Origin: an uncultured Chlamydiae bacterium
GTDB lineage: Bacteria; Chlamydiota; Chlamydiia; Chlamydiales; SM23-39
Assembly: GCA_903909295.1 (NCBI GenBank)
Contig: CAIVVG010000073.1
Span: 1-7,995, forward strand
Direction of reading: 5' to 3'
Length of the DNA: 7,995 nt
The notes under the pieces are model-generated. The model saw only the letters and a program-made list of their open reading frames with translations. It was not told where the DNA came from and searched no databases. This document shows positions 1 through 4,467 of the stretch, one piece after another. The first letter of the stretch is position 1. The number at the start of each line of letters is the position of its first letter. The translations under genes were made by a program, and so were the position numbers.

Positions 1-534
1 AGGGAAAAAAGAACCTCCGTCCCGGATTGAAAAAGCGCTCATGGGAGTGACGAACACGCGCTCCGCCGTAAAAGTTCCATTGGTTGTTTTGACGAGCGCC
101 TCAGAACCTTGGGACGACACTTCTTCTACCCGCGTGTTTAAGTGAACCTGAACGGAACTCTTCGAGAGCAGTTGGTAGAGAGCGCCCATTAACTCGGAAC
201 AGCCCCTGGAAAAATAAAACCCCATCTCCGCCTTGTCGTCCAAAGAAACGAGCCTGCACCCCATGCAATCCGTTAAAAATGTCTCTAAATCAGGGTCGGA
301 TCCAATTTCATGACAACCCAGGTCCACTCCCTCAACGCCGCAAACTGAAAGGGTCCTCCACGCCCCTCCGCAGGTACTCGCACTATCTATGACGAGAGTC
401 CTTTTGCCCAGGCTCGATTGGTAGATCGCCTCGAGAAGAGAAAATGGGCTCGACCCGATAAATAGACAGTCAAAATCGGCGCACCATCCGGAGAGAGCGT
501 GGGTAATGAGAAAAAAAAGAAGAAATTTTTTCAT
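1..534 (-). CDS. Exported FAD-dependent amine oxidase-like protein, 3' part missing (runs off left edge)
   Basis: The minus-strand frame is open from the ATG at 534-532 to the window edge, giving 178 residues without a stop. Residues 1-19 look like a Sec signal peptide (MKKFLLFFLITHALSGWCA). Residues 22-50 form a Rossmann-like beta-alpha-beta: strand DCLFIG, a glycine turn GSSPFS in place of GxGxxG, and a strand ending in VID with acidic D50. GGAWRT (56-61) follows, as in FAD-dependent amine oxidase, desaturase and protoporphyrinogen oxidase relatives. Residues 101-139 match the second conserved block, with the pattern FxxGxxxLxxALxxxL ending in NTRVEEV (133-139). The fold family is therefore well supported; the reaction and substrate are unknown. 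The turn keeps only the first glycine, so FAD binding may be weak or lost. A Sec-exported flavoprotein without a twin-arginine signal is unusual. No strong Shine-Dalgarno sequence precedes the start. It is transcribed divergently from the zinc-finger gene. Confidence 0.75.
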   Translation of the reverse strand, partial: MKKFLLFFLITHALSGWCADFDCLFIGSSPFSLLEAIYQSSLGKRTLVIDSASTCGGAWRTLSVCGVEGVDLGCHEIGSDPDLETFLTDCMGCRLVSLDDKAEMGFYFSRGCSELMGALYQLLSKSSVQVHLNTRVEEVSSQGSEALVKTTNGTFTAERVFVTPMSAFSIRDGGSFFP

Positions 535-584
535 AAGTAAGTGCCTTTTTTTTGGAAAGTAAGTGTGCCGTATATATCTTTTTT

Positions 585-619
585 TTGACATGACTTTTTT
601 CGCTCAGATTGGGTAGAAT
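585..619 (+). promoter_or_regulatory. Candidate promoter of the zinc-finger gene
   Basis: TAGAAT at 614-619 matches the -10 consensus at five of six bases. ATGACT at 590-595, 18 bp upstream, matches the -35 consensus at four of six. A perfect TTGACA lies at 585-590 but would need a 23-bp spacer, so it probably does not pair with this -10. The predicted start of transcription is near 626, giving a leader of about 35 nt with a good ribosome binding site. The assignment is by consensus matching only. Confidence 0.4.
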
Positions 620-623
620 TTAC

Positions 624-646
624 GGAACGAAGTGAGGAACGAGTGA
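624..646 (+). repeat. Imperfect tandem repeat in the zinc-finger gene leader
   Basis: GGAACGAAGTGA (624-635) is followed directly by GGAACGAGTGA (636-646), the second copy lacking one A. The pair lies just downstream of the candidate -10 box and just upstream of the ribosome binding site. It could be a two-site operator or a chance duplication. Confidence 0.6.
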
Positions 647-648
647 TC

Positions 649-654
649 AAGGAG
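649..654 (+). promoter_or_regulatory. Ribosome binding site fixing the start at 661
   Basis: AAGGAG lies 6 nt before the ATG at 661. The other nearby ATGs fit less well: the one at 657 is only 2 nt away and opens a six-codon frame ending in TAG, and the in-frame ATG at 670 is 15 nt away. Confidence 0.7.
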
Positions 655-660
655 ACATGA

Positions 661-891
661 ATGGCATCTATGAATAGAGTGAGAGCGGAAGGAACACTGG
701 TCTGTCCGAGGTGCGAGAGAACTTTTCGGAAGGAGCAAGATTTGGAGAGGCACTTTTTTTGCTTCGCGCGACCTATAGCTCCTCCGCCCCAGCCTCAACC
801 CCCACTTCGTCCTCGGGTTATAGTCGTGTTTCCTGAGGGGGAAGACCTTTGGTCCCTTCTCTGGAAAGGGCTCTTCCCCCAAACTCAGTGA
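661..891 (+). CDS. Small C2H2-like (CCHC) zinc-finger protein, 76 aa
   Basis: The protein has a single classical zinc-finger pattern: C15-x2-C18-x3-F22-x5-L28-x2-H31, followed by C34. The ligand spacing C-x2-C-x12-H and the core F and L positions are those of eukaryotic C2H2 fingers. The last ligand is Cys and comes after two residues rather than the usual three to five, so zinc binding is likely but not certain. A proline-rich linker (PIAPPPQPQPPLRPR, residues 38-52) and a tail with two tryptophans (W64, W68) follow. There is no signal peptide or membrane segment. It differs from bacterial Ros/MucR fingers in length and surroundings. A role in nucleic-acid or protein binding is inferred, and a host-directed effector is possible. 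The start has a good AAGGAG site. The hydrolase gene begins 27 nt after the stop. Confidence 0.65.
   Translation: MASMNRVRAEGTLVCPRCERTFRKEQDLERHFFCFARPIAPPPQPQPPLRPRVIVVFPEGEDLWSLLWKGLFPQTQ
837..880 (+). repeat. Strong inverted repeat / predicted hairpin at the 3' end of the zinc-finger gene
   Basis: GGGGGAAGA (837-845) is exactly complementary to TCTTCCCCC (872-880). Inside the 26-nt loop, CCCTT (854-858) can pair with AAGGG (866-870), extending the structure. It lies within the last codons of the zinc-finger gene, 8 nt before the stop codon. No T-run follows, so it is not a standard rho-independent terminator. An RNA structure affecting mRNA stability or read-through into the hydrolase gene is possible. 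Confidence 0.6.
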
Positions 892-893
892 TT

Positions 894-902
894 TGCTATA
901 CT
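894..902 (+). promoter_or_regulatory. Candidate extended -10 promoter for the alpha/beta hydrolase gene
   Basis: TGCTATACT fits the extended -10 pattern TGnTATAAT with one mismatch. No good -35 lies 16-18 bp upstream, where the hairpin arm is. Transcription would start near 909, leaving about 10 nt of leader before the ATG at 919, where no Shine-Dalgarno sequence is seen. Confidence 0.35.
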
Positions 903-918
903 CCGTAGCCGGGTATTT

Positions 919-1962
919 ATGCGTAGAGTTCTATTCCTATTCCTGACCCTGCTGACTGCTGGGCTCCCCCTTGCCACTGCGATGTCGCAGGCAACCCCTC
1001 CTCAATCGAGAGAGGCTCTTGCTCTCCCTTCCCTTGGAGTTAGGACGCTCCGCCTGGAAGATCCCTCTCGCAAGCGCCCTGTTCTCGTCGAGGTTTGGTA
1101 TCCCACAGACGCATCGGCCCCCATCGACTCTCCGCAAGGTTCCATTTGGGTCCATCCTGAAGAGAGGCGGGACGCCCCCTTGCCCAGCCCTCAAACGAAA
1201 AGGCCCCTCATCCTCATTTCTCATGGGCACGGAGGAGAGCGACGCGAGTCGACTTGGCTGGCCGAAGCATTGGTCAAGCAGGGGTTTTTGGTCGCCGCAA
1301 TTGAACACCACGGGAGCTCTCTTCGGACATTCGATCCTCTAACCACAGTCCGTTTCTGGGAGCGCTCCAAGGATGTTTCCTTCGTTCTCGATCAGCTTCT
1401 GCAAACCGACTGGGTCCAGGCGCGGGTCGATCCAAAGAGGATTGGACTTGTGGGCTACTCTTTAGGGGGGATGACGGGTCTCCATGTAGGGGGCGCGAGG
1501 GCTCGTGGACTCAAGCAGTTTTGTTTAGCTCACCGGGCTGAACTGGAATCTCACGTAGGTCCTGTTGCTCTAGAAGATATCGACTTTTCGGAAGGGGAAG
1601 CGGCTTATCGCGATCCCCGTATCCGCGCTCTGTTATTGGTCTTCCCGGCGACCTTCGTCTTCTCCACAGAGGCCTTGCAGAATATTCAGATTCCTGTCGG
1701 ACTCATCGCCAGTACCGATGATGAAGTCCTCAACCACCTCCACCACTCCTTTCGCTTGATTCAGAGCAAAGTTCCTGCGAAGTTAAAGATTTTGCGCGAC
1801 CGCAAAGTCTCCCATTACGCCTACCTCAACCGAGTCGCGGAAAAGGCCAAGGCGCACGTTCCCGCTCCTGTGGCAAATGATCCCCCCTCCTACCGCCGTT
1901 CAGAAATTCACGCAGAAATGGCGGAATTTGCCCGCGAATTTTTCTCCGAAAACCTCAACTAA
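919..1962 (+). CDS. Exported alpha/beta hydrolase (dienelactone hydrolase / PAF-acetylhydrolase-like)
   Basis: This is a 347-residue enzyme. Residues 1-21 form a Sec signal peptide (MRRVLFLFLTLLTAGLPLATA), which supports the start at 919 over the internal ATG at 982. The mature part follows the alpha/beta hydrolase order: strand RPVLVEVWYPTD; oxyanion-hole segment LILISHGHGG (97-106); VAAIEHHGSS (125-134); and the nucleophile elbow GYSLGG with Ser181. Asp267 or Asp268 in GLIASTDDEV and His299 in KVSHYAY are likely to complete the triad. The overall plan resembles the predicted dienelactone hydrolase group (COG4188) and PAF-acetylhydrolase-like proteins. It should cleave an ester, perhaps a lipid, outside the cytoplasm; the substrate cannot be read from the sequence. 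The segment between Ser181 and Asp267 probably forms a lid. It lies 27 nt after the zinc-finger gene and 22 nt before the BrnQ gene, in the same direction, so co-transcription is likely. Confidence 0.85.
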   Translation: MRRVLFLFLTLLTAGLPLATAMSQATPPQSREALALPSLGVRTLRLEDPSRKRPVLVEVWYPTDASAPIDSPQGSIWVHPEERRDAPLPSPQTKRPLILISHGHGGERRESTWLAEALVKQGFLVAAIEHHGSSLRTFDPLTTVRFWERSKDVSFVLDQLLQTDWVQARVDPKRIGLVGYSLGGMTGLHVGGARARGLKQFCLAHRAELESHVGPVALEDIDFSEGEAAYRDPRIRALLLVFPATFVFSTEALQNIQIPVGLIASTDDEVLNHLHHSFRLIQSKVPAKLKILRDRKVSHYAYLNRVAEKAKAHVPAPVANDPPSYRRSEIHAEMAEFAREFFSENLN

Positions 1963-1984
1963 ATCCTTTAAAATCCAGAGTATT

Positions 1985-3097
1985 ATGTCTACCGTTTCTA
2001 TGCTTAAACCCGTTTCTAGAATCAGTCTTTTTTCCACAGGGATGGCCCTCTTTTCGATGTTCTTTGGTGCCGGGAATCTGATTTTCCCCCTTGTCATAGG
2101 TCAAAAAGCAGGCAGCGAATTTCCTGCCGCTCTTTGGGGATTGGCCCTTTCTGCTGTGATTTTCCCTTTTTTAGGCCTCATGGCGATGATGTTTTATGGA
2201 GGAGATATCTATCTTTTCTTAAAACGGTTTGGCAAATGGCCCGGCCTCGCAATTCTCTTTTGCCTCCAGATGAGCCAAGGTCCTGTGGGAGCCATGCCCC
2301 GCCTCGTGACGCTCATGCATGCGAGTATCAAACCCTACCTCCCCGGCGTCTCCTTAGCCCTTTTTAGTGCATTAGTGTGTGCAGGTATCTATTTTTTAAC
2401 CGTGCGCAAACAAAAAGTGATTCAGTTATTGGGTTCTATCCTGACCCCCTTTCTGCTCCTCGCTTTGGGCGTTCTCATTGGAATGGCGTGGTTTCAGCCC
2501 GGGCAAACAGTTCTGGCGGCAGAAGGTCCCCTCCACTACTTTGGAGAGGGGCTCAAAATGGGCTACCAAACAACAGATTTATTAGCGGCACTTCTCTTTG
2601 CGACATTGGTTATGCCCCACTTGGCAGAAGGGACTGAAGGGCTACAAAAGTCGGTCCAGCGCCAGATCATTCAGCACCGGATGAAGTGGGCCAGTTTGAT
2701 CGCGGCGGGCCTTTTGATGCTCACCTACGTAGGCCTGTGCTGGCTCTCTGCGAATCATGGAACGGGACTCTTGAGCCAAATAGCCCCCGAAGATCTGCTC
2801 TACGTTCTTGCGGTGAATATCCTCGGACCCATCGGCGGAATCGTTTCAGCCATTGCCGTCTTCCTCGCTTGCCTCACGACAGCGATTTCTTTAGGGACCG
2901 TATTTGCCGACTACTTAAAGGGGTTTTTGGGTTATAAGACCGCTCTTGGCTGCACTCTGGGGATCACTGCTGTGATGGCGAATTTAGGATTCAGCGGCAT
3001 TGTGAAGATCTGGGGACCCATTTTAGAGGTCCTTTATCCTGTGCTGATTGCTCTGTGCGTCTACAACATCATACGACGCGAGAGAGCAACTTCATAG
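1985..3097 (+). CDS. brnQ: BrnQ-type branched-chain amino acid carrier (copy 1)
   Basis: This is a 370-residue hydrophobic protein with about 10-12 membrane segments, of the LIVCS (BrnQ) family, which imports leucine, isoleucine and valine with a cation. Family landmarks are the N-terminal block STGMALFSMFFGAGN (17-31) then FPLVIGQ (34-40), GYQTTDLLAA (193-202), FLACLTTA (293-300), FADYL (307-311) and GPILEVLYPVLI (344-355). It is somewhat shorter than the roughly 430-440 residues of typical enterobacterial BrnQ. The frame is open back to 1877, inside the hydrolase gene. I chose 1985 because the paralogue begins only about 8 residues before the first conserved block, and because 1985 avoids an 86-bp overlap. 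ATG 2000 is also possible. The Shine-Dalgarno sequence is weak, so translation may be coupled to the hydrolase gene ending 22 nt upstream. Its last 29 bp overlap the opposing second copy. Confidence 0.9.
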   Translation: MSTVSMLKPVSRISLFSTGMALFSMFFGAGNLIFPLVIGQKAGSEFPAALWGLALSAVIFPFLGLMAMMFYGGDIYLFLKRFGKWPGLAILFCLQMSQGPVGAMPRLVTLMHASIKPYLPGVSLALFSALVCAGIYFLTVRKQKVIQLLGSILTPFLLLALGVLIGMAWFQPGQTVLAAEGPLHYFGEGLKMGYQTTDLLAALLFATLVMPHLAEGTEGLQKSVQRQIIQHRMKWASLIAAGLLMLTYVGLCWLSANHGTGLLSQIAPEDLLYVLAVNILGPIGGIVSAIAVFLACLTTAISLGTVFADYLKGFLGYKTALGCTLGITAVMANLGFSGIVKIWGPILEVLYPVLIALCVYNIIRRERATS

Positions 3098-4220
3098 CAA
3101 GCGCCATGGTTGTGGGGCCTCGCAGATAAGACCATCCCCACAGTTTGTGAGAGATGCTCAAGACTGTTAAAACGATCAGAGCCGGGTAAATGATTTCAAG
3201 AATCGGGCCCAGAATCCGGGCGATCCCTGCAAATTCAAGGGTCGAAACGGCAAATGTGATGAGCAATGTAGCGGCCAAAGCGACAGAGGGGTGAATTTTC
3301 TCTTTGCAGACTTCTTTACGGAGGAAGTCGGCGAAAAGCGATGTCAAAACAACCGCAGTGGTTAAGCAGGCTAAGATCACAGCGGTGCAAACCACAGGCG
3401 CTGCCCAAGGGCCTAGCGCTCTTTGTGCAATATAGCCCAGCATCTCTTGTGGGGGGATTGCGGCCAGCTCAGGGGCATAGATCGCTCCCAAGAGAACGAG
3501 AGCGCCATACACTAAAGCGAGCAGCCCAGCCCCAATCACCGAAGCCTTTAAGAAAATCGGAAGGGAGGCTGCAGGATCGTCTGGGGTCTTTTTATGGCCC
3601 CGGAGATGCTGAATGACGAAGACTGAAAAGAAGAAGGCCGCGAGCAAATCCATCGTCTGGTACCCCTGGAAAATTCCCTGTTTAAAGCTCTCCCAAGCCA
3701 TTCCTACGCCAGCAGATTCTGGGAGCTCTGCGGAATGGAAGCTAAAGAAGGCGATACAGGCCAATGAGAGGAGCAAGAGGGGGGTTAAAATTGTCCCTAA
3801 GATGGGGACGATCCGATTCGGGCGGATGGTGAGGAAGAATAGGACGGCGCACGCCAGTCCGCTAAAAATCCAAAGAGAGCTCTCCGGCAAGATCATTCGA
3901 AAAGCTCCGTGAGCCACAGTGATACAGCGCGCGAGAACTCCGAACGGGCCCATCAACGAAAGGGCGAGAAGGGGAAACCAAAATACAGCCGGCTTGCCGA
4001 GTCGCTCAAAGAAGGCGCGCGAATCTCCATTGAAGAGGAGCATCGCCAAAATACCGAGAAAGGGGACGAGGACGCCCGTGAGCAAGATCCCTAGAAAGGC
4101 GAGCCCATAATGCCCTTCGCTAATCTGACCGACAACGAGGGGGAACACGAGATTGCCCGATCCAAAAAACATCGAAAACATGGCCAGGCCGGTAGAGAGA
4201 GTCAAAGATTTACTTTTCAT
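3069..4220 (-). CDS. brnQ: BrnQ-type branched-chain amino acid carrier (copy 2)
   Basis: This is a 383-residue paralogue of the facing carrier, with the same plan of about 10-12 membrane segments. Matching landmarks are STGLAMFSMFFGSGN (9-23) then FPLVVGQ (26-32), GYQTMDLLAA (186-195), LACLTTA (283-289), FADFL (296-300) and GPILEIIYPALI (338-349). It should import branched-chain amino acids; clear divergence from copy 1 suggests different substrate preference or regulation. The C-terminus runs about 19 residues beyond the point where copy 1 ends (GWSYLRGPTTMALAMKLLSR region). This extension is encoded by DNA that includes the antisense of the end of copy 1, suggesting loss of an earlier stop codon. 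The start at 4220 places the conserved block at the expected distance. The Shine-Dalgarno sequence is weak, and a candidate -10 lies directly upstream. Confidence 0.9.
   Translation of the reverse strand: MKSKSLTLSTGLAMFSMFFGSGNLVFPLVVGQISEGHYGLAFLGILLTGVLVPFLGILAMLLFNGDSRAFFERLGKPAVFWFPLLALSLMGPFGVLARCITVAHGAFRMILPESSLWIFSGLACAVLFFLTIRPNRIVPILGTILTPLLLLSLACIAFFSFHSAELPESAGVGMAWESFKQGIFQGYQTMDLLAAFFFSVFVIQHLRGHKKTPDDPAASLPIFLKASVIGAGLLALVYGALVLLGAIYAPELAAIPPQEMLGYIAQRALGPWAAPVVCTAVILACLTTAVVLTSLFADFLRKEVCKEKIHPSVALAATLLITFAVSTLEFAGIARILGPILEIIYPALIVLTVLSISHKLWGWSYLRGPTTMALAMKLLSRVV
3111..3142. repeat. Inverted repeat just past the stop of BrnQ copy 1
   Basis: TGTGGGG (3111-3117) pairs exactly with CCCCACA (3136-3142) across an 18-nt loop. 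It begins 13 nt after the copy 1 stop codon and lies inside the C-terminal codons of copy 2. No T-run follows on either strand, so a terminator role is uncertain. It could still slow convergent transcription. Confidence 0.35.
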
Positions 4221-4226
4221 GCCCTA

Positions 4227-4233
4227 TATGATA
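4227..4233. promoter_or_regulatory. Overlapping divergent -10 candidates between BrnQ copy 2 and the DUF3096 gene
   Basis: The plus strand reads TATGAT at 4227-4232 and the minus strand reads TATCAT at 4233-4228. Each matches the -10 consensus at five of six bases. Neither has a convincing -35 at standard spacing. If used, the plus transcript would begin near 4239, about 30 nt before the ATG at 4269. The minus transcript would begin almost at the BrnQ start codon. The intergenic space is only 48 bp, so both promoters must lie in or near it. Confidence 0.3.
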
Positions 4234-4255
4234 CAAGGGGCTCAAGGTTTCAAAC

Positions 4256-4261
4256 AAGGAG
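4256..4261 (+). promoter_or_regulatory. Ribosome binding site of the DUF3096 gene
   Basis: AAGGAG lies 7 nt before the ATG at 4269. This selects 4269 as the start and rules out the longer open frame reaching back to 4110, whose extra codons are antisense to the second BrnQ gene. Confidence 0.75.
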
Positions 4262-4268
4262 AAAAAAA

Positions 4269-4403
4269 ATGTTGATACACCCTATGACAGGACCTATCCT
4301 CTCGATCATTGCAGGCATCCTGATTCTGATCTATCCCCAAATCCTCAATTTCGTCGTGGCGATCTACTTCATCCTCGTGGGAATTTTGGCTTTGCTCAAA
4401 TAA
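4269..4403 (+). CDS. Small DUF3096-type membrane protein, 44 aa
   Basis: The 44-residue product has two hydrophobic segments, about residues 8-22 (PILSIIAGILILIYP) and 26-43 (LNFVVAIYFILVGILALL), joined by a short turn (PQI). This pattern, with AGILILIYPQILN followed by VAIYFILVGI, closely resembles DUF3096 proteins as I remember them: tiny, widely spread bacterial membrane proteins of unknown function. It should be a two-helix hairpin in the inner membrane. The start is fixed by a strong AAGGAG site. It lies 48 bp from the divergently read BrnQ gene and 64 bp before the serine hydrolase gene, with a weak possible terminator between. No function can be given. Confidence 0.8.
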   Translation: MLIHPMTGPILSIIAGILILIYPQILNFVVAIYFILVGILALLK

Positions 4404-4409
4404 AGATTG

Positions 4410-4428
4410 CCTTTTTAAGGACTTTTTT
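4410..4428 (+). terminator. Weak possible terminator after the DUF3096 gene
   Basis: CCTTTTTAAGG (4410-4420) can fold into a 4-bp stem with a 3-nt loop and is followed by AC and six T residues (4423-4428). The stem is too short for a strong rho-independent terminator, so partial read-through into the serine hydrolase gene is likely. Confidence 0.3.
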
Positions 4429-4453
4429 GATAGCATGGTCGCCTGCATTTAAC
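4427..4453 (+). promoter_or_regulatory. Weak promoter candidate for the serine hydrolase gene
   Basis: TTGATA (4427-4432) matches the -35 consensus at five of six bases. TTTAAC (4448-4453) matches the -10 at four of six, but the spacer is only 15 bp. The -35 overlaps the T-run of the possible terminator. The leader then carries AAAGGTG (4457-4463) before the start codon. Confidence 0.25.
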
Positions 4454-4467
4454 CCAAAAGGTGTCCT

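Noticed and set aside
475..534. Lipoprotein signal in the flavoprotein-like protein (Cys18)
   Set aside because: The residues before the cysteine (SGW) do not fit a lipobox because Trp occupies the -1 position.
585..590. Perfect TTGACA as the -35 of the zinc-finger gene
   Set aside because: The only good -10 (614-619) is 23 bp away, beyond the normal spacer range; ATGACT at 590-595 fits better.
604..882. Open frame on the minus strand across the zinc-finger gene
   Set aside because: It lies antisense to a gene with a good ribosome binding site, ends in the predicted promoter, and its product shows no recognisable pattern.
1877..1984. Longer N-terminus for BrnQ copy 1
   Set aside because: The extra 36 residues are hydrophilic, out-of-frame codons of the hydrolase gene, and the paralogue starts close to the first conserved block.
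3111..3142. Bidirectional rho-independent terminator between the BrnQ genes
   Set aside because: The inverted repeat is exact but the loop is long and no T-run follows on either strand; it is recorded only as a repeat.
3613..4110. Several plus-strand open frames (3613-3912, 3909-4094, 3919-4110)
   Set aside because: They are antisense to the well-supported second BrnQ gene; their Lys/Arg/Glu-rich products are what reverse reading of membrane-segment codons gives.
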